From the NCBI GenBank assembly GCA_016748015.1, contig JAAOMT010000239.1, forward strand, positions 699,940 to 763,939: DNA of 64,000 bases, read 5' to 3'. The translations under genes and the position numbers were made by a program. The notes beneath the pieces were generated by a model, which searched no databases, was not told the DNA's origin, and was given only the letters and a program-made list of their open reading frames with translations. Positions 23,321 to 36,195 of this stretch are shown piece by piece (the first letter of the stretch is position 1; every line of letters begins with the position of its first letter). Origin of the DNA: Geosiphon pyriformis. Taxonomy: Eukaryota > Glomeromycota > Glomeromycetes > Archaeosporales > Geosiphonaceae.

Positions 23321-25271
23321 CTACCTTACACTTTTAGCATAATCGATATCCCCTTGCAACTGTCGTAACTCACGTTCACTATCACTCAGATATGTGTCTA
23401 GTATACTCATCTGTGTTTTTAGCGTCTGTATATTATCCTCTAATTCATGAATTGCAGCTCGTTCTTTCTTAATATGTTCTTCGAGCAACGATGATTTGCT
23501 TTTTCCACTGATATCTTTTAAAGCCGATAATTGTTTTTGTTTGTACTCATAAAGTTGTCGAAATTCTGTTTTTACTGCTGAAGAATTGGAAGAAGTAAGG
23601 GCAGTAGTGTAAGTTGATAATGCTTTCTCTTCGGCCCTTTGAAGTTTTTCATTTAATTCCGCTAATTCTCGGAGCAATTGTTCTTCTTCCCTGTTTGTCC
23701 CGCCTCCTAAAATGATAAATTACATATAAATAAAATAATTCGAAAAGTAATAATATTTCAGGATACTTTACCTCTATGAATGGATCTTGGTGATCCCTTA
23801 TTACTTGATGTTGCCCTACGCGTAGTAGATGTAGGATCTAGAGTCTCATTGTAGTTATAATTAAGCTTTCCACGTACCAAAGATGTTTGCAAGGCTTTTG
23901 GTAAAACATTGGGTATTCTTTTTCCTTTGCTTCGCTCATTCAAAATATGCAAAAAAACGAGGCAGGCATCTTTTCCAAGCTTTTGTTCAAAATTAACATC
24001 CACAAGACTCCTAAATAATATGTATTAAGATTTTTCAAAAATGCCAGTTTGAAAAAACATCATTAATATTTGGGAAAAATTTTTGACATTGAACCATGCT
24101 TCTATGCATTCTTCTCTTGGTATTCCAAGTGTTTCATAGAGATCATCGAAAAAAGCAACTAAACAATAAATAAAGAAGATTTCAAACATCAATCGAACTT
24201 TTCCTGAATAGCCAAAAATTATTTACTAACTGATAATTACATCGTACATATCCATGAGGACCCACATGGCTCGAATATTGATTTTCGTAATTGAATTTAT
24301 CAGCGGGCGGCATATACCAATCGAAATCATCAGTCAAAGGGGCCGTCGGAAAATTACCCAACTTTAAATGAGAACAAAATAATATTTATTTACATCAAAC
24401 ATGGGAAAAAATGAAACATAAATACGAAATTCTCCAATACCTGATGTCGTTGAAGGGTAGGCGGTGGGGGTACTGGTGGAGGAATTTGCGAATACTTCAA
24501 AATATTGATAACTATACATTATATTGAATCCTTAAAATTATGAAAAAAAACTCAAGGCAGGGTAAAAATAATAAAACAAAACCTGAAGTTGAGAGGGTGA
24601 TGGAGGTACAGGTGGGGGAACTTGTGAATACTGTTGTTGTTGTCGCTGCTGCTGCTGCTGTTGCTGTTGTTGTGACATTAATCCAATCCCAGCAGAATAT
24701 CCACCACCACCACCACCACCACCACTACTACTACCTCCTCCACTGATAAAATTCCCCCCACCACCTCCAATAAAATTTCCACCACCCTGAATTATGTTTC
24801 CTCGCGAGAATAAGTGAATTTTACTTTGAGGAATAAGATGCGCTGGAAGTGCTGGCGGAACATCAGGGTAAACGCCGGCCAACAAATCATTAACTAATCT
24901 GTACGTAACCGAAAATTCATCAAAATCAAGGTTACCGTCCTTATCTATGTCGCATAGATCCCTGAGCAGAGGGCAAAAGGGAAAATGAATGGGTCTTTGA
25001 GATGGTTTAAATGAAAAAACCAAGGCTTTCAACTTACCATATTTTTTCGAGTTTGTTCACCGGGATATTAGAGTTTACGAGCCATTTGTGTGCTTGGGCA
25101 CCTTTAAATCAACATTATTTTACAAACGGAAAAAGTTAAAAACTGGTAATGAACAAAACCAACTTCATTAAAACAGATGAGAGTCATACCAGTAAGATAT
25201 CCATTAATAGGGCCAAGTTGGGTAAACATGGAAAAATATTGTCGTTTTTCTGCCTCGCTTATACCACTCAT
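23321..25271 (-). CDS. END3: END3, actin cytoskeleton/endocytosis EH-domain protein (462 aa)
   Basis: Eight exons in transcript order: 25190-25271, 25038-25101, 24583-24961, 24441-24494, 24241-24361, 24095-24158, 23772-24010 and 23321-23706. All are GT-AG and phase-consistent. The N-terminal EH domain runs from SEAEKRQYFSMFTQLGP through NSNIPVNKLEKIWDLCDI and holds an EF-hand loop DIDKDGNLDFDE with ligands at 1, 3, 5, 9 and 12. A linker rich in Gly, Gln and Pro follows, then FDWYMPPADK, DDLYETLGIPREE, AW, and CLVFLHILNERSKGKRIPN, which are hallmarks of End3. The C-terminus (about 110 residues) is a coiled coil. In yeast, End3 pairs with Pan1 and Sla1 at endocytic actin patches. It is divergent from LSM8. 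Confidence 0.95.
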
Positions 25272-25578
25272 TTTCAAAAAGATAACTGTTAAAAGAAGGA
25301 AAATTGCAAAATATAAATAGGTTTTGGTGAAGGTAAAATCTGGCATACAAGTAATGTTTCTTATTATTGCCGATGCAACTGTACAGTTGGTCACACTGAT
25401 GATCCAACTTTTTGCTTATTAAAAACTATTTGTGATTTGCTATGTCTTACTTTCTCACTGCTTCTCGTAAAAGTTCAAAACAACCACAAGTTTCCCTTCT
25501 CTTTCAAAATTTTTAGTATTTACCCGTGACTGTTTTGTCAGTGAGGTTTGGGGTAGCGAAAAAGAAAAAGTCAAGAAC
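25272..25578. promoter_or_regulatory. Bidirectional promoter between END3 and LSM8
   Basis: 307 bp separate the two start codons. No other gene fits. A CACTGCTTCTCG and T-rich stretches are present, but no element could be assigned with confidence. Confidence 0.5.
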
Positions 25579-26239
25579 ATGTCAGATTTGCAACAGTACG
25601 TTGATCGTATCCTTTTTTTTTTGCCAACAAGAGTTGATTGGGCTGTTTTGGAGTATATACTCGATTAGAGTGAAAGGAAATAATTAATATTGATGTGAAT
25701 CGAGCAATAAAGGTTATCATGAAATCTTCCTTTGTGGATTCAAGGATTCATCATACTCTCTTCATAACTGCGCCTCAAATTCCAAATAAATTCCTTGACA
25801 TCTTTTTCACCAAATTATTTCAAGAATCTGTGGAAATTATCACCGTTGATGGGCGCGTTATAGTGGTAAGGATATAAAAATGGTCATAATATGGTTTCCT
25901 TATGAATTATTAACATCTCAATTGCCTTTCATTTGTTGAAGGGAACCTTAAAAGGTTTCGATCAGACGACCAATATTATACTTTCTGGATGCCACGAACG
26001 TGTGTTCTCGGAGACAGAAGGTGTTGAGAAGGTGCCCCTTGGATTGTACATAATACGCGGGGATAATATGTAAGATGAACAATCAAGTTTAACAATCGGA
26101 TTAAGTTTCTTTATCTCATTTCTTAGTTTGTTGAATACTTTGCAGATGCGTTGTAGGTGAACTAGATACGGAACGAGATGAGGCAATTGACTATTCAGAG
26201 ATCAGAGCTCCACAATTACTTGATATGTCAAGACGTTAA
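25579..26239 (+). CDS. LSM8: LSM8, U6 snRNA-associated Sm-like protein (96 aa)
   Basis: Exons 25579-25606, 25825-25865, 25942-26069 and 26146-26239 give 96 residues, a usual length for Lsm8. It starts MSDLQQYVDQ. Sm1 is VEIITVDGRVIVGTLKGFDQ and Sm2 is LYIIRGDNICVVGELD. The C-terminus EIRAPQLLDMSRR is short. Lsm8 is the subunit that makes the Lsm2-8 ring nuclear; the ring binds the U-rich 3' end of U6 snRNA and supports splicing. The first intron is 218 bp, longer than the others here. Confidence 0.95.
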
Positions 26240-28524
26240 TTTTTTGAAGAAAAAATAAGGCATGGTTTACTAGTTTTTGCTGACAAGATCTTTTTGTAAA
26301 TATATAGATAATCATTATACAAATTTACTGATATTTCTTAACTTGGAGATTTTAAGAAATTTGTGGATTATTTCCTGATTCAAAGAATGAGGTTTAATGT
26401 TAATAGTTTTATCCAAATGGAGACAATTGTGAACTTCCACCAAAATTTATTTTTTAAAATCATTATTCTTGATTGAAATCCTAACAATATCGGTAAAATT
26501 GGGTTTTTCTTGCTTTTACAAAATTTCATTTTAGCTTTGGTTTGGAGGCAAGCATTTTAGGTAGCCTCAGGATTCATTATAATGAAAATTTCCTATTTGG
26601 TCAATTGATTTTTACGTTAACTTTCAAATGAAAAGATTTGCTCATCAATAAAAAAATATTAATCAATTGCTTGATAATTGCTTATCAGGTGCCCTCTTTT
26701 CTGAGTCCCTCAGCATTAGCATATTTTAGTCAGGAATTCAATAGTTTTTTGATGACATGACCGAGGGCACATTTATTATCAATGCAGTAGCTCCCATCAT
26801 CAATGAAGCTTTTGTTCACGGGCACAATCTTCCAGGATATTCTTGCAGTTAACAAAGTCTTAATCTGCCGCATGCAGAGAAGGAGAGCTTCTAGCTACTA
26901 AAGAAGTGCAGGGCAAAAGCGCAAAGAAAAGGTAACAGCAGCCCGTGGCAAACGCTAGAAGACGGAAGGCATCTTCAACCGCACTTTACTAGTTAAGATG
27001 CATCCCAGCTACCTTAAAAGCAGCTATTGAAGTGATGGATGGGCTTGGCGAGATTTGCCTTTAATATTTGGTGGGATGGAGCAGGCTTCGCATCATTATG
27101 AAACAAGATGTATCACGGAACAAAGGGTGGTTAAAACCCATGACGTTTCAACCAAAAACATCTTTTCGATGATGTTTCGGTTATCTGGGCGAACCAAAGT
27201 TTTGTAGAGCCGTCATGTGTTTTGCCATGCCACTGTTTCCTACTTGGTAACAGCGAAGTCGTCACTTGAAAGGAAAAAATACATCAAGAAAACCTTGTAC
27301 ACTTTACATGGTATGTCAAAAAAAACGCGACTGAAAAATATGTACACCATCAAGTATAGAGATTCTTTGTCAGAAGTAAAATAATCTGTTGCAATCTGCT
27401 ATGATCAAGTTAGGCGTACATTGCTTTGCAATATACAATAAATGTGAATTGATTATTTATTAATGGATATTTATACAGTTGGATTCAATAGTGACCAGTG
27501 CCGAGTAAAATATCTATTTCCTGCATGACCTCAGGAGAGGAACAAAGCTTCATCAAGCAATTTCAGGAAGAGTTTCTGTCCATTACAATCCTGAAATTCC
27601 GGCATTGTATACCTCAGACCCTTTAATCCTCTATGTTACCACACTAGCTATAAGTCTTGGATCTATAGACTTCATTTCGGGTGACAACACAAACTCCCAA
27701 CTCCTCGCCCTTGGCCTTGGTTCCAGCAGACTATTTTCCGACAGTCTTTTGTCGCCTTATGATTCCTCATGTCTGACACCTCATAATCTGCTTAGATAGA
27801 CATCCGAGTTAAGCCTAAAATAGTCAAATCATACATGCAAGCAAAAATTACTTTTTTGATAATAGGAAAAACAGTACAGAAACATATATTTTTATTTGAG
27901 CAAATAAATTTAACTGAAAAATCTTGGATTCATGTTTCGAGTGATTTTTAAGCACAAATATCATTGCATTCGTAAAATATTACAACAAGGAAAATCTCAT
28001 CAGAGTTCGATTCAATTTCCCTTTTATTAAGACAGAAAGAGTTGAGGGTTAACTTATAATGGGAAGAGGCTCCTTTAAACTTCGAAACTAAGCCCAAAAA
28101 CAATAAGTGGCTTATCCGTGGAAGATTAAATCTGATGGTAAACTGGCATATTCTTGAAAATCAAAAAATCGGTTTCCTGGGTTTATAAGACACAAAGACA
28201 AGTTTAAAAAACCTAAGCGGAAAGCAATTCTATTGATCTTGGCTGTCTTTATTTAAAAGCATAAGGAGCGCAGGGCCTGACAACTCGACAAAACAGCCCC
28301 CACATGAAAAGAATTGCGCATCTTTAAAGTAAGATCGATCATCCTCTTAATTTGCGAATTTGGCCCAATCTTCATCTCGCCGCCTGGATAAAATCAAGAT
28401 CATAATAGATTTCGATTCTGGATAAAATCGTGATACAGTAGGTTTCTATTCTGGATGAAATCATAAATTGGAAAATATTAATTTCTATTTTCGGGTATTT
28501 CTAAAGAAACCTTTTTATTATTAG
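26240..28524. other. Intergenic region with module duplication and a coding relic
   Basis: 26240-26700 looks like 3' flank. 26700-27230 is GC-richer and non-coding apart from the relic at 26757. 27240-27560 has an inverted counterpart at 59190-59540, and 27470-28524 matches 14440-15549 directly. A frame at 27605-27799 is open for 64 codons but runs across this repeat and looks accidental. Confidence 0.55.
26757..26852 (+). pseudogene. Possible N-terminal relic of an unknown repeated gene
   Basis: A 31-codon frame MTEGTFIINAVAPIINEAF is followed by a stop. The EGTF-IN-VAPIIN pattern resembles starts of repeated hypothetical genes I associate with Rhizophagus, but this is memory and weak. The downstream frames are broken. 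Confidence 0.25.
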
Positions 28525-28698
28525 ACCTTCTATTGGACAAATAAGGTTTGATTAAACGTTTGAGTAATTTTGGAAAATGTATTTAAAGACACCTTGACCT
28601 TTTTCTTTTTGAGGTATCTGAGATTTTAAAGCCAGATATAACAGCTACTTTTAATTCCTTTGAATATTCTTTTTCTAAATTTAATTTTATCTTGCAAA
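28525..28698 (+). promoter_or_regulatory. Conserved proximal promoter, reductase copy 2
   Basis: Near-identical to 15550-15724. The first AACGTTTGA repeat is changed to AAGGTTTGA and the second is intact. TATTTAAA lies at 28580-28587. Confidence 0.5.
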
Positions 28699-30443
28699 AT
28701 GTCTTCTTCAATTCCTCTTCGTCAACTTGGTAAAACTGGTACCATGATTCCTGCCATTGGATTGGGTTGCATGGTTAATTCATTTTCATTTTTGAATCTG
28801 AAATCAATTCGAGTACACACCATTTCTAAATAGGATTAATTATTTGATAATAGGGAATGAGCGAATTTTATGGAAGTGCTGATGATGCTCAAAGTCTCAA
28901 AGTGTTGGAACGTGCCATTGAATTGGGGTGCGCTTTTTGGAACACTTCTGATATGTATGGAAAGGGACATAATGAAGTATGTACATATTATTAAAATGTT
29001 GAGATTTGTTTAAAAAATAATGTGACCAATTATTATTTGGTAAATCTAGGAATTGATTGGCAAGGTACTCAAAGAACATCGAAATGAAGTGTTTATTGCA
29101 ACCAAATTCGGTTTGTTTTTGAATTTTTTTTGATTGGGTTCTTCCATTTCAATTAGGATATTTCCAATTTAACTATTTTTTTTTGAAGGTGTTGTTCGTG
29201 AAACTAATTACGGTTTCGATGGTAGACCAGAATATGTTCGTGAAGCTTGTGAAAAGAGTTTGAAAAGATTAGGTATTGATCAAATTGATCTTTATATTCA
29301 GCATCGGGTTGATCCTCGAACGTAAATATATTAAATTTCGTAATTGCTAAAATTCAATCTCTTCCGTATATTCTATGAAAGTCTTGTATATCCAATTATT
29401 TGCTTCAATTCCTGCATTTACATTTCTATATAGGCCAATCGAAGAGACTGTAAGGGCACTAGCAGAACTCGTGAAGGAAGGAAAAGTAAAATATATTGGA
29501 TTATCTGAATGCAGCGCAGCTAATCTTCGTCGTGCTTATAAAGTTCATCCAATTGCAGCTCTTGAGGTAAAATATCTGATTTTAGAATGGAGGAAAATAA
29601 GTTTTATTTCTTCATGATTTTTAACTTTCCTTATTTAGATTGAATATAGCCCTTGGACTCTTGATATCGAAGAAAATGGAATCCTTGAAGCGTGTAGAGA
29701 ATTAGGTGTTACGATTATAGCATATAGTCCATTGGGACGCGGGTTCTTAACTGTAAGTCAAGTTTTAGTTCATTAAGACTCTTAACTCTTTTCTTTTAAT
29801 CAGTATGATTAACTTAAAAATCTTTCACAAATGGCAGGGACAATATAGACGATTTTGCTCTAGACGATTACCGAATAACAAATCCACGTTTTGAAGGTGA
29901 AAATTTCCAAAAAAATATCGAACTCGTAAATCAATTTGAGACTTTAGCAAAGAAAAAAGGGATCTCAAACAGTGAACTATGTTTGGCTTGGGTTTTAGCT
30001 CAGGTATGAAAAATGGTTATTTGTTTCTCAAATTAGTGAAAAATATTGTTAAAAGTCTTGAATTTATTTTTACAGGGAGAGGAATTTGTGGTTATTCCGG
30101 GAACTAGGAACATCAAGTAAGTTTTTCTCGAGAATTGACTGTTTATTTGTTTAGTTTAAGTTTCCTGAAACCTCTCAAACCTTTTGCACCTTATTCTAAT
30201 TTATCTAAAAATTTCAGATATCTTGAAGAGAATGTTGGAGCCGGAAAGGTACAATTAACACCTGAAGAAATTGCCGAAATTCGGGATGTGATTAATTCTA
30301 TTAATATTTTCGGGGAACGATATCCTGATATTCTTTTGAAGGTAAACTTTTTTTGGGCATTGCTTGTTTCGTAAAATCCTAGCATTAATCGTAGTGTATT
30401 CTTTTAAATTTAAAATTTTTAGACTCTCGATTCAAGAAATTAG
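28699..30443 (+). pseudogene. Aldo-keto reductase copy 2, 8-bp deletion frameshift
   Basis: Exons 28699-28773, 28854-28976, 29050-29110, 29189-29321, 29434-29566, 29639-29752, 29838-30003, 30076-30116, 30218-30341 and 30423-30443. It starts MSSSIPLRQLGKTG. The tetrad residues Asp/Tyr (NTSDMYG), Lys (ATKFG) and His (QHRVDP) are all present. Exon 7 is 166 bp rather than 174: eight bases are missing after GGACAATAT compared with copies 1 and 3, and translation ends at a TGA about 19 codons on. No alternative acceptor I could find restores the frame. If the deletion were an assembly error the gene would be intact. Confidence 0.9.
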
Positions 30444-30919
30444 AATTATCAACAATATTGAAACTTTTTTATACTTGAATAGATTAGCTAATTGTAACTT
30501 TTCTTCTTTGTTAATAAATAATAAATAGTTAATTAGCTATTAAAAAGCAGTAATGGCATTGTTATAAAATGAAATAAAAACTAAAAAAAACTTTTTTGGT
30601 TAATGTATGCAGGTGTGAGCACAAGAATTAATAGTTTAATGTCTAAAAAGTTGTAATACTAGTAACCTAAAGTTAAAAGTTGATTTTGCCAAATAAACAA
30701 TCTTATTTTATTTTTAATAACAAGATAGAAGTTGTACAATTAAAAAATTAAAATTTCCCAATTTCGCACCTTTGGGCGATTCTCCTTTTTTTTGTAATGA
30801 TTGAAGATTATCTTGCATACATTGTAATCCTTAACTATAATTCTTAATAACTATTTTGTTCACGTGATCCTCGACGAGAGTGATTACGATGTAAAGGTTT
30901 AATAGAATTGAAGTAATAT
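30444..30919. other. AT-rich spacer after reductase copy 2
   Basis: No gene is found. The words CAATTTCGCACCTTTGGGCGAT and CTCC match the spacer after copy 1 near 17680-17705, so the duplication extends past the gene end. Confidence 0.5.
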
Positions 30920-31890
30920 GTGTAAAACCTTTAGAAAAATCATTAAATTTACAAAGTTAAAAGATGATTTATATGAACTGCTTTTGGATGAAATTATTGT
31001 TGGAGTTTTTGTTTGTTTGTTTGTTTCCTTATCGTCACCTTCCGCATTTTCTTTTGTGTATTTTTTCGACTCCTTAAACTGTATACTCACGTTTACAGGC
31101 TTATCACAAAAATTTAAAAGTTCTTCCAAAGTTCAACAGTAGAACAATTTTTAGGGTTGACATCCCAACACTTTTCCAAATATTTTAGCAATCGTAATAT
31201 TAAGTCTAATATCATTAAAACAATTTCATCATGAGAAAGCAATCGTGAGGAATATGATAAAAAGGAGCCTTTTCTGTTACCAATTCCCATCAAAACTATA
31301 AATATCCCCGACTGTCAAAAAAAAATTTCCACTTAAAACTTCTGGTTGAATGTATAGAATTACTTCATATATTCCTCTTTTTCTCCTCTGTTGCTATTGT
31401 TTTTTCATTTTTTGATGTTTAATTTTTTGCTGGTTAGATAAATTCCAGGATAATATAGGATGTTACCTAAGTGTAGGTCACGAGGAACCATACCAGCAGA
31501 ATATAGTTCTTTGAATATTTAACTAAATTAAGTAAATAAATAATAATAATTTGATTGCCTCTTTTAAAGATGTCTTTCTTAATTTTATTGCTACTTCCAT
31601 CTCTTTTCCTCATGTTTCATATTCCATTAAACCATGATAATTTATAATATCAAAACGAATAAATCCATCAATAAAGGCTGCTTTATAAATTGTACCGAAT
31701 CTTCCCTTTCTAATTTTGTTGATATTTGACAAACTCTCTCATGGAATTCACTCATAATAATTAAGAATGTTCGGTAGGTGAAGTATAGATTGGATTCTTA
31801 ATTATTTCATCAACTACTTTACTTCCACTTGATAAAGTTTTTTCAAAAAATAAGAATTTGCATGCTTCACACTTATTCACTCCATTTCGA
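30920..31890 (-). pseudogene. TKL kinase relic
   Basis: The minus strand contains, in order, pieces of exon 1 (Cys region and glycine-loop part, about 31560-31890), HSGNIL-like, activation-segment and C-lobe pieces, with multiple stops and indels and a missing stretch of roughly 180 bp between the exon-2 start and the catalytic loop. The open frames here (30899-31142 on both strands) are chance. Confidence 0.75.
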
Positions 31891-31899
31891 ATAGGTTAA

Positions 31900-33780
31900 A
31901 ACACGAAGAATAATCTTAATCCTTTTTTACATGCTATTTTAAATTATCTTGTTTAAACTAATTCATAAATTCATAAATTACCACTTCTTTCTGAATCACA
32001 AATAATTTGCTTAATAATGTAACTTTTTTTTAACTGAAGAATTATATGAAAATAAACATGGTTTAATTTTTCTCAATAAACTCAATATATTCAAATTTTA
32101 TTTAAAATGAATTTGCATAAAAGTTTTAAATTTAAATTTGAAAATAAATTAATTAATTTACTAAAATTGATAACTAGTCAATTTTAAATTAAAGATTTAA
32201 ATAATAATTAATAAATATAAAATAATAACATATATTAATTAATAATAAAAATTAAAAAAGCAATTTATGTTAATTTTAACTCAAGTTTCAATTAATAACA
32301 TCAAATTATTATTATTATTATTATAAATTAGTTAATTATTAATTAAAACATTAAATATATGTAATATAATACAAATATATAAAATAATAATTATATTAAA
32401 CCAATATAAATAATAATATATAAATATATATACTTAAATATAACAACATATAATTGTTAAGAAATTTGTTTTTTAAATTTGTTTTTTTATAATATATATT
32501 TTTAATATAAAATTATATTGTATTTAAACTTATAAATTATTATAAAAAATATTATTTAAAATATTAAAACTACTTAAAAATTTTAAAAATTATTTAATAA
32601 TTAAACAAATATAATTAAATTTTTTAAATATATACTTTTAAAAAACATATCTTTTTAAATAAACTAGTTTTATAATAAAAAAATTATTTTTTTTAATTTA
32701 CTTTAATAAAATTTATAAATAATTTTTAATTTTATATATAATAATATATTTAATTATTATTATTTTTTAAAAAAAACACCAAATATTTAAAAAAATTATT
32801 TTAATTTTAATTTTTTATATAGTTTATTACAATTTTTGTAAATTTTTTTGTTTAAAAATATAGTTTTTTAAAATAATTTACAAAATAATAATTTATAAAT
32901 TATTAATATGTTAAACTTTGATTTTTTTTAAACAAAATCAATATTTTTCTCATTTTCTAAAAATAAAACAAATTAAGCAATTATTTACAACTTATTTACT
33001 TTTAATATAAAATATATATATAATTCTTTTTTTTTAAAAAAATTCAGTGAAATTATTTTTTAATTCGATGAAAAAAAAAATGAATTATTTATTAAAAAAA
33101 AAATTAATTTTTTAAAATGTTTGTTAATTATTATTGTTAAATTAAATTTTTTTAAGAAAAACGATCTTATAATATATAATTTATTTATTTGTTATTTATT
33201 TATTTATTTTATTTATTTACTTATTTATTTACAAATATTGTTTGATGCAAAAATTTGGATATAATACATTAATATAATAAATATCTTTTTTTTTGGAAAA
33301 ATCAATATTAAAATTTTTTTATTATATCCCCAAATGATTTTTGTATATAATAAAATTATTATTGTTGAAATTGTTTTTCTGCATAAATTCTAGAAAATGG
33401 TTTTGATTTTTTGCTTAGTATCATAAAGAATTATTTGAGTTTTTAATTTTTTTGAGATTTATTTTAATTTCTAACAAAGAAAAAATAACGATAAATTTTA
33501 TTCTAAATAAATAAATAAATTGATGACTAATTTAAAAGTTATTATATATATTTAATATAATCAATCAGTTAAAAATAACACTGTGAAAAATCATTTTTGT
33601 TTATTGAAAAAAAAATAATGATGATGAAATTGAAAACTTCAATTTTTAATTGGTTTAAAAATAGTGTTAATCCATCAATATTTTAACGACATAAATAAAC
33701 AACTTTTTAATTAATCTATAATCATATTTAAATTTATGATAAAAATTAATAAACCTACCATTTATTAGTAAATGAAATAA
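31900..33780. other. AT-rich desert
   Basis: No coding frame is supported. It contains TTA/ATTT repeats near 33180-33235. Confidence 0.65.
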
Positions 33781-34370
33781 AAGGATACTAAATTAAAATA
33801 TGTTTATATTTCATAATTGCCTTGATTATAACTAATATATATATTACAGTCCTAATTATAATGGCGATAGGCATGCATTTATTGCAAGCGCTTCTTCTTG
33901 AAGCTTTTAGTGAACAGAGGGATAAATAAAAATGATGGCGACGGGAATAAATATAAGATTTGATGATATCAAAAATAAAATTTACGTGTCGGCCTTTTTT
34001 GGAATTTAGAAACACGATAAGTTTTGGCCCTCGCAGAATGTGCATCACACGAAGTGTAAATATTTTTTATTAGTATTGTTGTTGTTATATAAAAGAAATT
34101 GAACTATTCATTTAATTTAGGTAACAAGACAATGTGACAATGAGAAACTTGTTTAGCGTCTCTGTGCATTATAGCTACTTAGATTTGTAGCGAATCACAG
34201 TCTGATGAATAAGGTTAATAAATTGATTTGTTACACGATGCGAAACAATATAAATAAGAACTCGCCTTTAGGACAAATAACTATAAACGTACTATCAAAT
34301 AAACCTTTAAAGAAACCCTCTTTGAATAATAACTTATTCACATTTTATCCTTTGTCCGTTATTTTATATC
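33781..34370 (+). promoter_or_regulatory. Upstream region of kinase 3
   Basis: From about 34034 (TGCATCACACGAAG) it matches the kinase 1 upstream region. A TATAAATA box is at 34249-34256, 122 bp before the ATG. The part 33781-34033 is GC-richer and unique here; it has an open frame on minus (33788-34048) with no recognisable domain. Confidence 0.55.
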
Positions 34371-35871
34371 ATGGAAAACAAAGAAATTAAAAGAAAAACT
34401 CGTCTATACGCTCATGATTGCAATGAATGTCAACGTTGTCAACAGATTATTAAATATAATTCATCTAATGATTGTAGAGCATGCCAGCGCATGTTTTTCA
34501 AAAAACATTATAAAGACTTTTCAAGTGGCAATGAAGAAGTTGATAAAATAATTAAGAAACTAATCTATATTCGTAAACATAATGAATTGAATTACTATGA
34601 ATGGATTCCATGGGAGCATTTGTCGAATATCAAAGAAATTGCTAGAGGAGGGTTTGGGATAATTTATAAAGCAACCCTAATTGATGGATTAATATATGTT
34701 GGAAGTATAAAACATCATGGTTCAATGGAATATGAAAGATATAAAAAAGAGATGGAAGTAGCAATAAAAATTATAAAAACAAACAGTTCAGAAGTGTTTA
34801 AAGAGGTAACAAACTATTTATATTTATATATTAATTTAATTCACATTTACCTATTATTTATTTACTATATATATATTATCTATTTATTTAATCTTTTTTT
34901 ACACTGTGTTTTGATAGTTAAATATTCAAAGAGCTATGTTTATTAATAACGGTGGATATAGAAGTTCTTATGTCTCTAAAATATTGGGGATTACGCGAAA
35001 CGCTGAAACACTCGAGTATGGAATTGTGATGGAGTTTGCCAGACATGGAGATATGCGAAAATATTTATCAACAAATTTTCATTCTACGAGTTGGAAAGAT
35101 AAATTAGAGTTCGCGTCTGATATAGCTTCTGGACTTTCTTCAATTCATTCTTCTGGTATGGTTCATCGTGACCTACATTCGGGCAACATCCTACAATTAT
35201 ACGCTAATGTGGTAACTATTGGAGACCTCGGATTATGTCAACCTACAAACAATGAAGCAAAAACAACAACAGAGGAAAAAAAGTTATTTGGAGTGATTCC
35301 ATATATTCCACCAGAAGTTTTAAGAGGAGAAAAGTTTACAACAGCTGGTGATATTTATAGTTATGGAATGTTATTATGGGAATTATCAACAGGAAAACCT
35401 CCTTTTCATGATTGTCCTCATGACCAAATCCTTATAATAGCTATTTTAAATGGTCAAAGACCTAATATTACCTCCCCATTTATTCCACCTCCAATTGCTA
35501 AACTCATTAAAAGGTGTTGGGATGCTAATTCTAAGAATCGTCCTACTGCTAGAGAACTTACAGAAAAGTTTATGGAACTTCGATATTTGTATAATTATAA
35601 TAGGTTTAAAAGATGGATACACTTTGGGAAATCAGATAAACTAAGAAAAATAGCAAAAAATGACTCGACAACAACAAAGATAGCAATTCATCCAGAAGCA
35701 GTTTATACAAGTCGTCTTTTAACTGCTCAAATGGTCAATTTTTCAACAGGTTTGTTTATTTAATTTATAAAATGATTCATTTTATTTGCTTTAATTACAT
35801 ATTTTAACTTTCTTTTTAAAAAATTAGTCTATTTACCTGAGAGTAACAAAGTTGAAGAAAATTTTGAATGA
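34371..35871 (+). CDS. TKL-type protein kinase 3 (436 aa)
   Basis: Exons 34371-34805, 34918-35749 and 35828-35871, all GT-AG and in phase. The N-terminal Cys region is CNECQRCQ and CRACQ. Kinase motifs: IARGGFGIIYKA (first Gly is Ala, as in kinase 1), Lys in VAIKII, VHRDLHSGNIL, DLG, IPPEVLRGEKF, GDIYSYGMLLWEL, and CWDANSKNRPTARELTEKF. The C-terminal tail AVYTSRLLTAQMVNFST then YLPESNKVEENFE is typical of this family. It is an intact paralogue of kinase 1 with a shared promoter. A transposon is inserted just downstream. Confidence 0.9.
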
Positions 35872-36003
35872 ATTTTTCATGTGTAATCGTTTAAATAAGT
35901 TTAAATAGATCTAATCATATTTATTTTTTTTTAATCATGATTTTTTAATTTTAATTATTTATATATTTAGCGAAATCATCTTTAATAAAAATATATATGT
36001 CAT
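35872..36003. other. 3' flank of kinase 3, shared with kinase 1
   Basis: It matches 9261-9400. The match breaks at the transposon and resumes at about 38740-38940, so this is the left half of a split homologous flank. Confidence 0.7.
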
Positions 36004-36185
36004 GAGTTGGAACAGGATTTGAGTTGATTTGGGATTCTAATTCAACTTGAGTTAATTCGGAATCTTTAATTCAACACTGTGTTGATTCCGAATCAACTCA
36101 ACCAATCACATTATTTGGTTAATTGGCCAGTAAAAAGTTTTCCTTTCATTAGCCAATCAAAAAAATCAAAGTTTCGATATTTGAC
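36004..36185 (+). repeat. Left terminal inverted repeat
   Basis: The inverse complement of 38517-38701 over about 180 bp. The outermost 15 bases are less well matched, so the exact end is uncertain by about 15 bp. Confidence 0.85.
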
Positions 36186-36195
36186 GCGTTTTTTT

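Noticed and set aside
27605-27799. 64-codon frame starting MYTSDPLILYV
   Set aside because: It lies in the duplicated upstream segment. The equivalent frame is not kept at 14570-14700, so there is no sign of coding.
30899-31142. Frames on both strands after reductase copy 2
   Set aside because: They overlap a kinase relic whose order of motifs explains the sequence better.
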